From assembly GCA_946498975.1 (NCBI GenBank), contig CAMMQC010000006.1, positions 1 to 52,544 of the forward strand: a stretch of 52,544 nt of DNA, in the 5' to 3' direction. Under the pieces are notes generated by a model that saw only the letters and a program-made list of their open reading frames with translations, ran no database searches and was not told where the DNA came from. Below, piece by piece: positions 17,339 to 24,899 of the stretch (position 1 is the first letter of the stretch; every line of letters begins with the position of its first letter). Position numbers and translations under genes: made by a program. This stretch comes from an uncultured Mycoplasmatota bacterium. GTDB lineage: Bacteria > Bacillota_I > Bacilli_A > RF39 > UBA660.

Positions 17339-17806
17339 TTGAAAAAAACAATTGTTTATATCGTTGTTATTTTAGTTATTTTTGCTTTAGCTTGTGCTGT
17401 TTTATTTAACTTTAATAAGAAGGATGATGATGGTAAGGATTTAGAGACTGTAAGACTTGCTGAGGTTGCTCATTCTATTTTCTATGCACCTATGTATGTA
17501 GCGATTGAAGAAGGTTACTTTGAAGAAGTAGGAATTGATATTGAACTTAGTCTTGCAAATGGTGCAGATAAAGTAAGTGCTGCTGTTCTATCAGGTGATG
17601 CTGATATTGGTTTTGCAGGAAGTGAAGCGACTATTTATGTGTATAATGGTGGTGAGAAAGATTATCTTAAGACTTTCGCTAGATTAACTCAAAAAGATGG
17701 TTCATTTATTGTAGCAAGAGAAGATATTAAAGATTTTACACTTGATGATTTAGTTGGTAAGACTATTATTGGTGGTAGAGCAGGTCATCTCCTGTTAAAC
17801 TTATAA
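17339..17806 (+). CDS. ABC transporter substrate-binding protein, 5' part (interrupted by element A)
   Basis: Encodes residues 1-149 of an SsuA/ThiY (NMT1-like) periplasmic-binding-type protein: an N-terminal anchor (about 6-26), then RLAEVAHSIFYAPMYVAIEEGYF, the typical first ligand-lobe motif, and GDADIGFAGSEATIYVYNGG. TTG start with AAAGGAGG 6 bases before it. The reading frame runs into element A after GGRAG and ends after six foreign codons. Joining base 17785 to base 20802 gives GGRAGGMPEMTLEWAL, and the whole protein is then 330 aa, the normal family size. Substrate (thiamine precursor, sulfonate, nitrate or other) cannot be told. Confidence 0.85.
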   Translation: MKKTIVYIVVILVIFALACAVLFNFNKKDDDGKDLETVRLAEVAHSIFYAPMYVAIEEGYFEEVGIDIELSLANGADKVSAAVLSGDADIGFAGSEATIYVYNGGEKDYLKTFARLTQKDGSFIVAREDIKDFTLDDLVGKTIIGGRAGHLLLNL

Positions 17807-17807
17807 T
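17782..17807. other. Left attachment site (attL) of element A
   Basis: Core AGGT (17782-17785), then CATC, 4 bases and GTTAAACTTATAAT (17794-17807). The last 14 bases reappear inverted at 20776-20789 near the other end. The halves of this inverted pair are what a large serine recombinase recognises. Confidence 0.8.
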
Positions 17808-17839
17808 GTTTTTCCCCAAGAATTAAAGGAAACCTAATC

Positions 17840-19036
17840 TTAGGCTTCCTCAATTATTTTCTTTAGTTTATTTATTTGTCTTTGCAATATGACGCATAGT
17901 CTATATATTCTTTTATCAGAAATATGAGTAATGTGTTGATATTCATGAAGTAGGTTGTCAAAGCACTCTGGAATATCATCTAATTTAGATATATCTATTC
18001 TTTTTATATTTCTTACTACTTTGATAATTTCATCAAATGGTTTTACCTCGTAGAAAAATCTTCCATTTCCTGATATGATTACTTCATTTTCATCATAATA
18101 TGGAATGTTTAAAGCCATACCATTATCAAATATAGGTGCAACATCTAACCATTTTAGGGTATTAACATCTCTTATAATACCAAAATTATTTAAGTGTCTA
18201 TCTTCATTCATTATAAGAAAATCTAAGATATACATATTTTCTATCTTTTCCCTAGCATTAGGAATACCGTTTTCCTCTAATTTTTTAATATACTCTTCAT
18301 AGTCATCTGTATTATCATGTCTTTTCATATCATTTCTTATTTGATAGGCTGTAATAAGTTCGGTATCTTTATTTATAAAACAAGGACATTTAGATACTAC
18401 GGTATCTTTATATACATCTAAGGTATAAGGGACATGATTAAAACCTAATCTATCACATATCATAGATGCTAAAACCTCATTAAATGGTTGTAATATTTCA
18501 TTTTTATAACCGCCTTTTAATAGATATCTTGTACCATCTTCAATAATCCATGCTTTTTTTAACATACCATCAGTGGTATTGTTAGGTGTTATAAGAGAAG
18601 TTTCTTTTTTTACTATCTTACTATTAAGTGAAAGTGACGCTTCTAAAAACTCTGCATAATCAAAATCATTATCAAAAAAGTTAATATCATCATACTTTAT
18701 ATCACTGTTAAATGGTTTTAACCAATATTGATCCGATAAAGATAAACCGAAAGCTTTATCTAATAATTCAGTTGGGGCACTTATATCTAGGCGATGTAAT
18801 AATAAATCCAATTTATCTCTCCAAGAAGGAATACCTCTTCCTCTAAACCACTCTGATAAATTTGTTCTAAAAGGAGTATCATTGATATCATCTTTAATAT
18901 AAAAACTCTTTAAAATATAAGGAGCATAATCAATATTTTTAACTTCTATAATTCTATCAAAAAACTTAGAAACTGTATTATATTCTGCAACTAATACTTC
19001 TGTATTTTTATTCATTAAAATACATTTCATAACCAC
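17840..19036 (-). CDS. HipA-like Ser/Thr kinase-fold protein, cargo of element A
   Basis: 398 aa with the kinase core of HipA-type proteins. YLLKGGY near residue 172 holds the ATP-binding Lys; MNEDRHLNNFG near 275 is the catalytic loop (compare N-x-D-R-H-x-x-N-F in HipA); DVAPIFDNGMAL near 297 is the metal-binding Asp motif. The N-terminal third (about 1-160) is not HipB-binding-like as in HipA and is not recognised. No HipB-type HTH partner lies beside it, so it is a stand-alone kinase. Classical HipA phosphorylates glutamyl-tRNA synthetase and causes persistence; the target here is unknown. Confidence 0.72.
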   Translation of the reverse strand: MVMKCILMNKNTEVLVAEYNTVSKFFDRIIEVKNIDYAPYILKSFYIKDDINDTPFRTNLSEWFRGRGIPSWRDKLDLLLHRLDISAPTELLDKAFGLSLSDQYWLKPFNSDIKYDDINFFDNDFDYAEFLEASLSLNSKIVKKETSLITPNNTTDGMLKKAWIIEDGTRYLLKGGYKNEILQPFNEVLASMICDRLGFNHVPYTLDVYKDTVVSKCPCFINKDTELITAYQIRNDMKRHDNTDDYEEYIKKLEENGIPNAREKIENMYILDFLIMNEDRHLNNFGIIRDVNTLKWLDVAPIFDNGMALNIPYYDENEVIISGNGRFFYEVKPFDEIIKVVRNIKRIDISKLDDIPECFDNLLHEYQHITHISDKRIYRLCVILQRQINKLKKIIEEA

Positions 19037-19090
19037 ACCTTCTTCCTAATGTAATATGTATTATTATACCATATTTCCTTATGTTTTTCA

Positions 19091-20650
19091 TTAATATAGC
19101 TTAAATTTATAGTGAATTTTGATGGTTTTATCTTCACTTATAAGTATTTTATCAATTAAGTTTACTAGTAAGGCTCTACTTGGTTTTTCTAAGGATAGAT
19201 ATTCATTTATTTTTTCAAGTATATCTTTATCAGTATCTACTTTATCACTGTTTATGTTTTCTTTTTCAATAGATTCTAGTCTTTTTTTAAAAGAGATTAT
19301 TTCATCTTTATATCTAGCGGTTAGACGATTAAACATCTCTATATCGATATTACCATTTAACTTATCTTCATATACTTTGTCTATATAGGAGTTATTAGTT
19401 CTAATCTTTTTTTCTAATATACTAATTTCTACTTGTTTTTTAACTTTACTATCATTTTTCTTTCTAGCTTCTTCTATCCTTTCTTTAAAAGTAGTACTAT
19501 CTACATACTCTTTACACAGTTTTCTAATCTCCTCTAAAACGAGATTTTCTAGTTTTTTATAATTAAGGCTATGAGGAGTACATAAACCATATTTAGAATG
19601 GGCTGTATAATAAGAACAATGTGTGTAGTATCTTTTACCATCACTACTTTTATTTATTCCTATTTTATGATTACACTCCCTACATTTCATAAAACCAGAA
19701 AGTAACATAATATTATTGCCGGTAGGTTTATTTTTGTTTTTCTTAAGTAATTCCCCTACTGTATCAAATACCTTTTTATCAATAATCGCTTCATGAGTAT
19801 TTTCTTTTATTATCCATTGTTCCTTAGGGGTTCTAATTTCTTTTTTGGACTTATAATTTATTTTTCTTCTTCTTCCTTGAGTCATATTACCAATATATGT
19901 TTCATTAGTAAGCATTTCTTCAATAGTCCTAGGACACCAAAGGTCATAAGCCGTAGATTTCATACCACGATTTAGATTAGCATAAACACTAGGAGTTTCG
20001 ATATGCTCTTTTGAGAAGATATCTGCTATTTGTCTTGGGCTTTTTCCGGTGTATGCTAAAAGAAATATTTTCTTAATAATAGGTCTAATATTTTCATCAA
20101 CTATTAATTTATGTTTATCATTAGGGTCTTTTAAATAACCATAAGGGGCTTTAAAACCTAAGAACTCTCCTTTTTCCTTTTTTGATTTCAAAACTTTTCT
20201 AATCTTTTTAGATGTATCTTTTAAATAGTAATCATTAAACATTAATTTAAATTGTAAAAACTCTAAACCTGGTGTTTCATGGAGAGTATCAATATCATCG
20301 TTTATGGCAATATATCTTATACCTTTCTCAGGAAATATTCTTTCGATATATTCCCCCATAGAGATATAATCTCTTCCCATACGAGATAAATCTTTAGTTA
20401 TAATAGTATTAACCTTACCATTTTCTAAATCTCTCATTAATCTTTTCCAAGAAGGTCTATCAAAATTAGAGCCAGTAAAACCATCATCAACATATTCATC
20501 TATATAAACTAATTTTTCTTCTGTTTTCTCTAAAAATAGATGTAATAAATCTCTTTGATTTGTGATACTTTCACTTTCTAAGTTATCGCCATCTTCACGA
20601 GATAATCTAATATAAAGAGCAGTATTAAATATTTTACTTTTCATATTCAC
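19091..20650 (-). CDS. Large serine recombinase of element A
   Basis: Site-specific recombinase (519 aa) of the resolvase-like large serine integrase family. Residues about 8-160 are the catalytic domain: YIRLSREDG carries the nucleophilic Ser, and DLSRMGRD is the conserved Arg block. The recombinase domain and zinc ribbon follow (GFMKCRECNHKI...Y-HC...C), then a long coiled coil. The open frame begins with GTG at 20650; ATG at 20644 is an equally good start. Overlap with the small ORF upstream (ends 20634) implies coupled translation. It should act on the inverted attachment arms at both ends of element A. Confidence 0.93.
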   Translation of the reverse strand: MNMKSKIFNTALYIRLSREDGDNLESESITNQRDLLHLFLEKTEEKLVYIDEYVDDGFTGSNFDRPSWKRLMRDLENGKVNTIITKDLSRMGRDYISMGEYIERIFPEKGIRYIAINDDIDTLHETPGLEFLQFKLMFNDYYLKDTSKKIRKVLKSKKEKGEFLGFKAPYGYLKDPNDKHKLIVDENIRPIIKKIFLLAYTGKSPRQIADIFSKEHIETPSVYANLNRGMKSTAYDLWCPRTIEEMLTNETYIGNMTQGRRRKINYKSKKEIRTPKEQWIIKENTHEAIIDKKVFDTVGELLKKNKNKPTGNNIMLLSGFMKCRECNHKIGINKSSDGKRYYTHCSYYTAHSKYGLCTPHSLNYKKLENLVLEEIRKLCKEYVDSTTFKERIEEARKKNDSKVKKQVEISILEKKIRTNNSYIDKVYEDKLNGNIDIEMFNRLTARYKDEIISFKKRLESIEKENINSDKVDTDKDILEKINEYLSLEKPSRALLVNLIDKILISEDKTIKIHYKFKLY

Positions 20651-20735
20651 TTTCCATATAATAGTCTATTAAAAACTCTTCTATTATTTGTTGCAATGTC
20701 TTTCCATTTTCATTAAATATATTTACAATTTTCAA
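20634..20735 (-). CDS. Small ORF coupled to the element A recombinase (33 aa, TTG start)
   Basis: TTG start with AGGTGG 8 bases upstream; encodes KIVNIFNENGKTLQQIIEEF-type residues and ends LIDYYMESEYEK. Its stop overlaps the recombinase start by 11-17 bases. The Lys/Ile/Asn opening and a short amphipathic helix suggest a genuine small protein (directionality or partner factor) rather than noise, and element B has a similarly placed 39-aa ORF. Function unknown. Confidence 0.5.
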   Translation of the reverse strand: MKIVNIFNENGKTLQQIIEEFLIDYYMESEYEK

Positions 20736-20775
20736 TTTAACCACCTACTTAATTTTATGTATTTAGATTAAATAT

Positions 20776-20801
20776 ATTATAAGTTTAACTAACGATGAGG
20801 T
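20776..20801. other. Right attachment site (attR) of element A
   Basis: ATTATAAGTTTAAC (20776-20789, inverted copy of the left arm), GATG (20794-20797, inverse of CATC) and core AGGT (20798-20801). It also contains TATAAT on the minus strand, which may serve as -10 box of the recombinase transcript. Confidence 0.8.
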
Positions 20802-21347
20802 GGTATGCCTGAGATGACTCTTGAATGGGCTTTAAGCGATGCTGGAATTGACCCTAAGAATGATGTTAATATTGATACTTCTGTAGCTTTCTCTGCTATG
20901 AGTAGTGCTTTCATTGGAGGGACAGGTGACTTTGTCGCTTTGTTTGAACCTAATGCTTTAGAGTTAGAAAAAGAAGGTTATGGTTATGTTGTTGCAAGTT
21001 TAGGTGAACTTGGTGGAGTTGTTCCTTATACTGCTTTCTTTGCAAGAGATAGTTATTTAAATGAGAATAAAGAACTAATTGAAAACTTTGATAAAGCGAT
21101 TCAAAAGGGAATAGACTTTGTTCATAATAGTTCTGATAAGAAGGTAGCAGAAGCGATAATAGATCAATTTCCTGATACATCACTTGATGATTTAACAAAG
21201 ATTGTAAAACGTTATAGATCTATTGATGCTTGGCCTGATAATACAGAGTTTACCGAAGAAGAATTTGACCACTTACAAGATATTATGATTAATGCGAAAG
21301 AATTAGATAGTAAAGTTCCATTTAGTGACTTGATGTATGAAAACTAA
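20802..21347 (+). CDS. ABC transporter substrate-binding protein, 3' part (interrupted by element A)
   Basis: Continues the 17339 gene. From GGT at 20802 it reads GMPEMTLEWALSDAG and on to the stop at 21347 (181 residues). It contains the second ligand lobe: VAFSAMSSAFIGGTGDFVALFEPNALELE and the C-terminal helices ending KVPFSDLMYEN. An internal ATG at 20805 might allow a truncated product but has no properly spaced ribosome site. The stop overlaps the ATPase start by 11 bases, so the three importer genes form one tightly coupled operon. No stop or frameshift has accumulated. Confidence 0.85.
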   Translation, partial: GMPEMTLEWALSDAGIDPKNDVNIDTSVAFSAMSSAFIGGTGDFVALFEPNALELEKEGYGYVVASLGELGGVVPYTAFFARDSYLNENKELIENFDKAIQKGIDFVHNSSDKKVAEAIIDQFPDTSLDDLTKIVKRYRSIDAWPDNTEFTEEEFDHLQDIMINAKELDSKVPFSDLMYEN

Positions 21348-21762
21348 TATATTAGAAATTACACATTTATCTAAGAATTATCAAGATAAAAGTGGTGAAA
21401 TAGAAGCGATTAAAGATATCAATCTAAAGGTGAATGAGGGAGAGTTTATTGTAATAGTAGGACCTAGTGGATGTGGTAAAAGTACACTGTTATCAATACT
21501 TGCTAATTTAGAGACTAAATCAGGAGGTAATATTAAGTTTTCTGAAGATGATATAAAGCTTGGTTATATGCTTCAAAAAGATAGTTTATTTCCTTGGCTT
21601 AATATCTTAGATAACTGTCTATTGGGTCTTAAATTAAAAGATAAAGTAAGTATGGAAGATAAAGCTTATGTCTTAAAATTACTTGATACTTATGGATTAA
21701 GTGAGTTTATTGATAAGTTTCCTAGAAGTTTATCTGGTGGTATGAGACAAAGAGTTGGTTGA
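21337..21762 (+). CDS. ABC transporter ATPase, 5' part (interrupted by element B)
   Basis: Encodes residues 1-140 of an SsuB/TauB/ThiZ-type importer ATPase: Walker A GPSGCGKST near residue 43, Q-loop MLQKDSLFPW near 87 and signature LSGGMRQR near 133. It ends with a single foreign Gly and TGA inside element B. Joined at the AGTTG core (21753-21757) to 35832, the frame continues as RVALIRTLATKPDILLLDEP, the Walker B region, giving a 250-aa protein. The fragment on its own lacks Walker B and the H-loop and cannot hydrolyse ATP normally. Confidence 0.88.
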   Translation: MKTNILEITHLSKNYQDKSGEIEAIKDINLKVNEGEFIVIVGPSGCGKSTLLSILANLETKSGGNIKFSEDDIKLGYMLQKDSLFPWLNILDNCLLGLKLKDKVSMEDKAYVLKLLDTYGLSEFIDKFPRSLSGGMRQRVG

Positions 21763-21777
21763 ATGTTGTTAAGACAC
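21753..21777. other. Left attachment site (attL) of element B
   Basis: Core AGTTG (21753-21757). The stretch 21757-21777 is an inverted counterpart of 35806-35826 with 19 of 21 positions matching. On each side the arm begins with GTTGAAT or GTTTGAAT and ends GTTAAGACAC. Confidence 0.8.
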
Positions 21778-21778
21778 A

Positions 21779-21815
21779 AAAATAACCTAGTAAAAATTAA
21801 TTACTAAGTTATTTA
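21779..21815 (-). terminator. Terminator at the left end of element B
   Basis: AATAAC-x-TAGTAA pairs with TTACTA-x-GTTATT (one mismatch), immediately after the stop codon of the minus-strand gene at 21809. It shields the attachment arm from outgoing transcription. Confidence 0.6.
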
Positions 21816-22331
21816 TATTCTTCAAATATATCTATATCTCTATTACCAAACTCCCTTGTATATTCATCTTTACAATTTTCTTTATACCAAGATACTTTAT
21901 AATAAATCTTTTCTTTTACTTTATCTATATTGATATTAGAGTTCTTTTCTATAGCATGTAAAATAGGTATAATATCATTATCACAGATACAGATATCATA
22001 ATTAACTATACGTTCTCTTCCATATGATGTTTTTTCTTTCTTTAGTTTTCCTTTATACGATATATATATATATATAATCATCTTTAAATATATGATTTTC
22101 TAAAAAATATGTATAGTCTATATCAACAACTCCACTTGTTTTTAAATATCCTGTCATATATCGTATGGTGCCACTCCTAAATTCAATATAATCATCTGGA
22201 AGATCTTCTTTTTTTATTTTTGTCTTATACATTGCCTTAGAATATAAATATTCATTGTTAGTATCAACACTTCTTATACAACCTTTACCAAATTTCCCTT
22301 TGGTATAAAGGAATGAATTTAATCTTTTCAT
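21809..22331 (-). pseudogene. Gene split by an AT-dinucleotide tract (174 aa if the frame is restored)
   Basis: A first part starts at 22331 (ATG, GAGGAGG site) and reads MKRLNSFLYTKGKF to IFKDDYIYIYIV, then stops at 22053. A second frame continues from the same (AT)8.5 tract as ISYKGKLKKEKTSYGRER to the stop at 21809. Gain of one AT unit (or loss of two) joins them. The two halves together look like one soluble basic protein. It is either a contingency (phase-variable) gene in its OFF state, a decayed gene, or an assembly error in a repeat. Family not recognised. It is the last gene of the small-gene group behind the AAA+ genes. Confidence 0.55.
22060..22076. repeat. (AT)8.5 dinucleotide tract inside a coding frame
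   Basis: Seventeen bases of alternating A and T. Its length sets the frame of the 21809-22331 gene. Confidence 0.8.
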
Positions 22332-22356
22332 ATTTGTTACCTCCTCATTTGATACA

Positions 22357-22418
22357 ACAGTATCACTGGAGTAACTCGGTGTCAAGTATTTTATTTTTGT
22401 ATTCTGTAAAATACAAAA
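22357..22418 (-). promoter_or_regulatory. Promoter of the frameshifted gene with upstream inverted repeat
   Basis: Minus strand: TTGACA (22380-22385), 17 bases, TACTGT (22357-22362), a weak -10. Upstream lies a perfect 9-bp inverted repeat TTTTGTATT-N6-AATACAAAA (22395-22418), a possible operator or terminator of the 22466 gene. Confidence 0.5.
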
Positions 22419-22465
22419 TTGTACTTTTAAACATTTTTGTTTTGTGTAAAATAAAAAGAAATAGA

Positions 22466-22687
22466 CTAATATCTACTTCTATGTTTTATTCTTTTCACTC
22501 TACCATGTGTATTACTAGTTGTATCAGCATTTCCTTGATTCAAAAATGCAGGATTTACTTTATACATATCTAATTCTACTTTGTCTGAATGTTCCATTTT
22601 TCTTTTTATATCTTTATCATATTCTGCCATATTATGATTAATATTTTCTAATATTAAATTAAGTTCTTCCTGTGTAAGTTTTCCCAT
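22466..22687 (-). CDS. Small protein of unknown function, 73 aa (element B)
   Basis: Starts at an ATG with AGGAGG 6 bases upstream. The sequence is helical at the N-terminus (KLTQEELNLILENINHNMAEYDKDIKRKMEH) and ends with a basic tail (GRVKRIKHRSRY), so it might bind nucleic acid or act as a small adaptor. It lies about 50 bases downstream of the 117-aa gene in the same direction. I recognise no family. The strong ribosome site argues that it is real. Confidence 0.6.
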   Translation of the reverse strand: MGKLTQEELNLILENINHNMAEYDKDIKRKMEHSDKVELDMYKVNPAFLNQGNADTTSNTHGRVKRIKHRSRY

Positions 22688-22739
22688 AATGTACCTCCTA
22701 TGCCTATTAGTTTAACATATTTCTTCTTATTATTAAATA

Positions 22740-23093
22740 CTAAAATTCATCTAATAATGGGAAAGTTTTTTCACTATTTAGAAAATAATATATTTCTTCT
22801 AAAACTCGATAATAGTAATCTATCTTTCCATCATTTTGATTAGCATTTAAGATATTAAATAAATCTAGGTATACTTTTTTTACAATACTCTTATCATTAC
22901 TCATTATTAACATAATATTGTATAATCTTGTAAATACCATTTCTAAATTACAGGCAGTTGAGATTTTACCTTCAAGCATAGCAATTTCTTTAGCTTTATC
23001 AATAGGTATTTCAGGATATGCAGTAGTTATTTCATTTGCTATTAGATTTATTCTATCTTCTTCTAATAAGTTACCATTATATTCATACTGCAT
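22740..23093 (-). CDS. Protein of unknown function, 117 aa, directly behind the AAA+ gene (element B)
   Basis: Acidic, all-helical protein without signal peptide (LIANEITTAYPEIPIDKAKEIAMLEGKISTACN...). It starts 1 base after the stop of the ClpX-like gene at 23095, so its expression is tied to that gene. That position suits an adaptor, inhibitor or substrate of the unfoldase. Family not recognised; the link to the AAA+ protein is inference from spacing only. Confidence 0.6.
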   Translation of the reverse strand: MQYEYNGNLLEEDRINLIANEITTAYPEIPIDKAKEIAMLEGKISTACNLEMVFTRLYNIMLIMSNDKSIVKKVYLDLFNILNANQNDGKIDYYYRVLEEIYYFLNSEKTFPLLDEF

Positions 23094-23094
23094 A

Positions 23095-24783
23095 TTATTT
23101 TCTAACCTTTCTTTTTACAGTCTCTTCAGTTATCTTTTTAACAGTATCAACATCTAAATAAATTGTATCTTCTTTACCACGTAAAACTTCTTTTAAGAAA
23201 GGTGTTCTTATATTATTCATTACAGTTTGAAGACTTCTTGCACCTGTATTAAGGTCATAGGCAGCATCTGCAATAGCTTCATAAACACCATCTTCTATTA
23301 TTAATTTCTTACCATGTGAAGTTATCCATTTTTCAAAGCCAGCAATAGGACTTATTGTAGATTCTTTTAAAATTCTAAGTAATGACTCTTTAGAATATTC
23401 TTCTGTATGAAGAAATGTATTAAACCTACCTGCTAATTCTTTTTTTAGACCAATGTCAATTAAATCTTGAACTGTAATAGTATAGCTTTCGTTATTTTGG
23501 GCTTCTGCTCTATTTCCAAAACCGATAATTTGTTTTTTTTGAGTCTTTTTTTCTCTTAAATCTGTTAGAGCTGCTAAACATATAAAAGTTAATTTAGATG
23601 TATCAAATGTAATTTTTTCCCTATTGAAAAGATTATCACCAACAACAATTTCGTATGTTCCTCCACCCATAAAATCAAGTAATTGTTGTTGAACAGCTTT
23701 TTTCATCTCTAATAAACCATTCTCACTGCTATTTGCTAATTTATCAAATTCATCAAAAACAATAATACCTCTTTCTGCCATTTCCAAATTGCCACTTGCT
23801 TGTTTATATAGTGTTTCTAATGTATCAGTAATGTTTCCGCCAACATATCCCGTTGAAGAATAATTAACAATTGAGGTAGCCGTAAATGGAATATCTAACT
23901 TTTCTGTAATCTCTCTTGTAATAGCAGTTTTACCTGTTCCTGTTGGACCATCAAGGAATATTATAGACCTTTCACCATTTAAAGCATCATCTTTTGATGC
24001 TAAATCTTGGTTGTTAACAATATTATAAAATAAAGCTTCTGCTGCTACTTCTTGACCAATAAACTTGGCTTTTATATCATCAAGTATAGACCATAATTCT
24101 TCACTGTCTAAATCTATTTTTTTCTCTTCTTTGTTTTCTGATGGTTTTTCTCCAATATCGAGAAATTCTTTTAGTTGACTATTTAATGATATTACTCCAG
24201 GTAGTTTAAAGTTTTGCTTATTTGAAGAAGGCTTTTTTTGTAAAAGTCCATGTAATATAGCATAATTTTTTACAGTTTTAGCAATTGGATGGTCAAAAAA
24301 ATATTTTTTTGTATTATAAGTCTTCAAAAAATAATCTAGAATTTTAGAACCCATTACATCAATTGCATCAAAAGAGCAAATTATAATTTCTGGTGTAATC
24401 TTTCTTATGTTGATATTACTTGAGAAATTTTCAATTATAGACATTAATTCCAATTTAAAACATTTGTCATAAAATCCGCTATATTCAAGCTCTTCTAATT
24501 TTTTTATTTCCTCTTCTTTGGTATTTATAAAATCAAATAAATCTCTTTTTTGCAAGTCCTCATATTCATCTAATATATTACTTAGATTAGGAGTATAGAA
24601 ACTAGCTATAAATAAAGAAAGTATTTTTTTATCTAATTTTGAAAAAGTATATTCTTTGTATTCTACATAATCCTTTACTTTTTTGTTAATCTCCTTATCT
24701 TTTATTGTTGAATAAATATCCATTGCTTTATTTAGATATTCTTTTGTTTCATCATCAAAATTTTCATATGTAAAATCTAACAT
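23095..24783 (-). CDS. ClpX-like AAA+ unfoldase with IGF loop, 562 aa (element B)
   Basis: The C-terminal half is a ClpX/HslU-type AAA+ module: Walker A GPTGTGKT near residue 279, pore loop GYVG near 313 (identical to ClpX), Walker B VFDEFDKL near 340, IGFG near 420 (equivalent to the ClpP-docking loop of ClpX), a RFNTFL block and sensor 2 TGARSLQT near 513. The first roughly 200 residues are a helical domain found also in the neighbouring paralogue; they replace the zinc-binding domain of ClpX. So it could feed ClpP, but with different substrates. Own promoter upstream (24816-24844) and AGGGGG start. Confidence 0.82.
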   Translation of the reverse strand: MLDFTYENFDDETKEYLNKAMDIYSTIKDKEINKKVKDYVEYKEYTFSKLDKKILSLFIASFYTPNLSNILDEYEDLQKRDLFDFINTKEEEIKKLEELEYSGFYDKCFKLELMSIIENFSSNINIRKITPEIIICSFDAIDVMGSKILDYFLKTYNTKKYFFDHPIAKTVKNYAILHGLLQKKPSSNKQNFKLPGVISLNSQLKEFLDIGEKPSENKEEKKIDLDSEELWSILDDIKAKFIGQEVAAEALFYNIVNNQDLASKDDALNGERSIIFLDGPTGTGKTAITREITEKLDIPFTATSIVNYSSTGYVGGNITDTLETLYKQASGNLEMAERGIIVFDEFDKLANSSENGLLEMKKAVQQQLLDFMGGGTYEIVVGDNLFNREKITFDTSKLTFICLAALTDLREKKTQKKQIIGFGNRAEAQNNESYTITVQDLIDIGLKKELAGRFNTFLHTEEYSKESLLRILKESTISPIAGFEKWITSHGKKLIIEDGVYEAIADAAYDLNTGARSLQTVMNNIRTPFLKEVLRGKEDTIYLDVDTVKKITEETVKRKVRK

Positions 24784-24815
24784 ATATAATCCCCCTTTAT
24801 TTCAAATGTAGGCAT

Positions 24816-24844
24816 ATTATATCACTTTTTTGCTACTTTGTCAA
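24816..24844 (-). promoter_or_regulatory. Promoter of the ClpX-like gene at 23095
   Basis: Minus strand: TTGACA (24839-24844), exactly 17 bases, TATAAT (24816-24821). A full consensus sigma-A promoter sits between the two AAA+ genes, so the downstream copy can be made on its own. Confidence 0.85.
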
Positions 24845-24899
24845 ATTTGCTGCTCATTATATTAAAGAAATTCTCATGGAAAAAGCACTAGATAAGAGA

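Larger units (their letters stand above)
17786..20801. mobile_element. Element A: 3,016-bp serine-recombinase integrative element
   Basis: Bounded by a 4-base direct repeat AGGT (17782-17785 and 20798-20801) and inverted arms CATC-N4-GTTAAACTTATAAT. It contains one large serine recombinase gene, a coupled small ORF and a HipA-like kinase gene as the only cargo. Removal of exactly 3,016 bases restores the binding-protein gene in frame. There are no conjugation genes, so it is not self-transmissible; it is either mobilised by others or behaves as an intervening element. End positions are exact to within the shared core. Confidence 0.85.

Noticed and set aside
20950-21198. Minus-strand frame rich in Gln/His/Leu opposite the binding-protein gene
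   Set aside because: Complement of the binding-protein coding frame; no start site.
22053-22385. Start at TTG 22385 for the split gene
   Set aside because: That TTG is part of the TTGACA promoter box; the ATG at 22331 has a GAGGAGG site.
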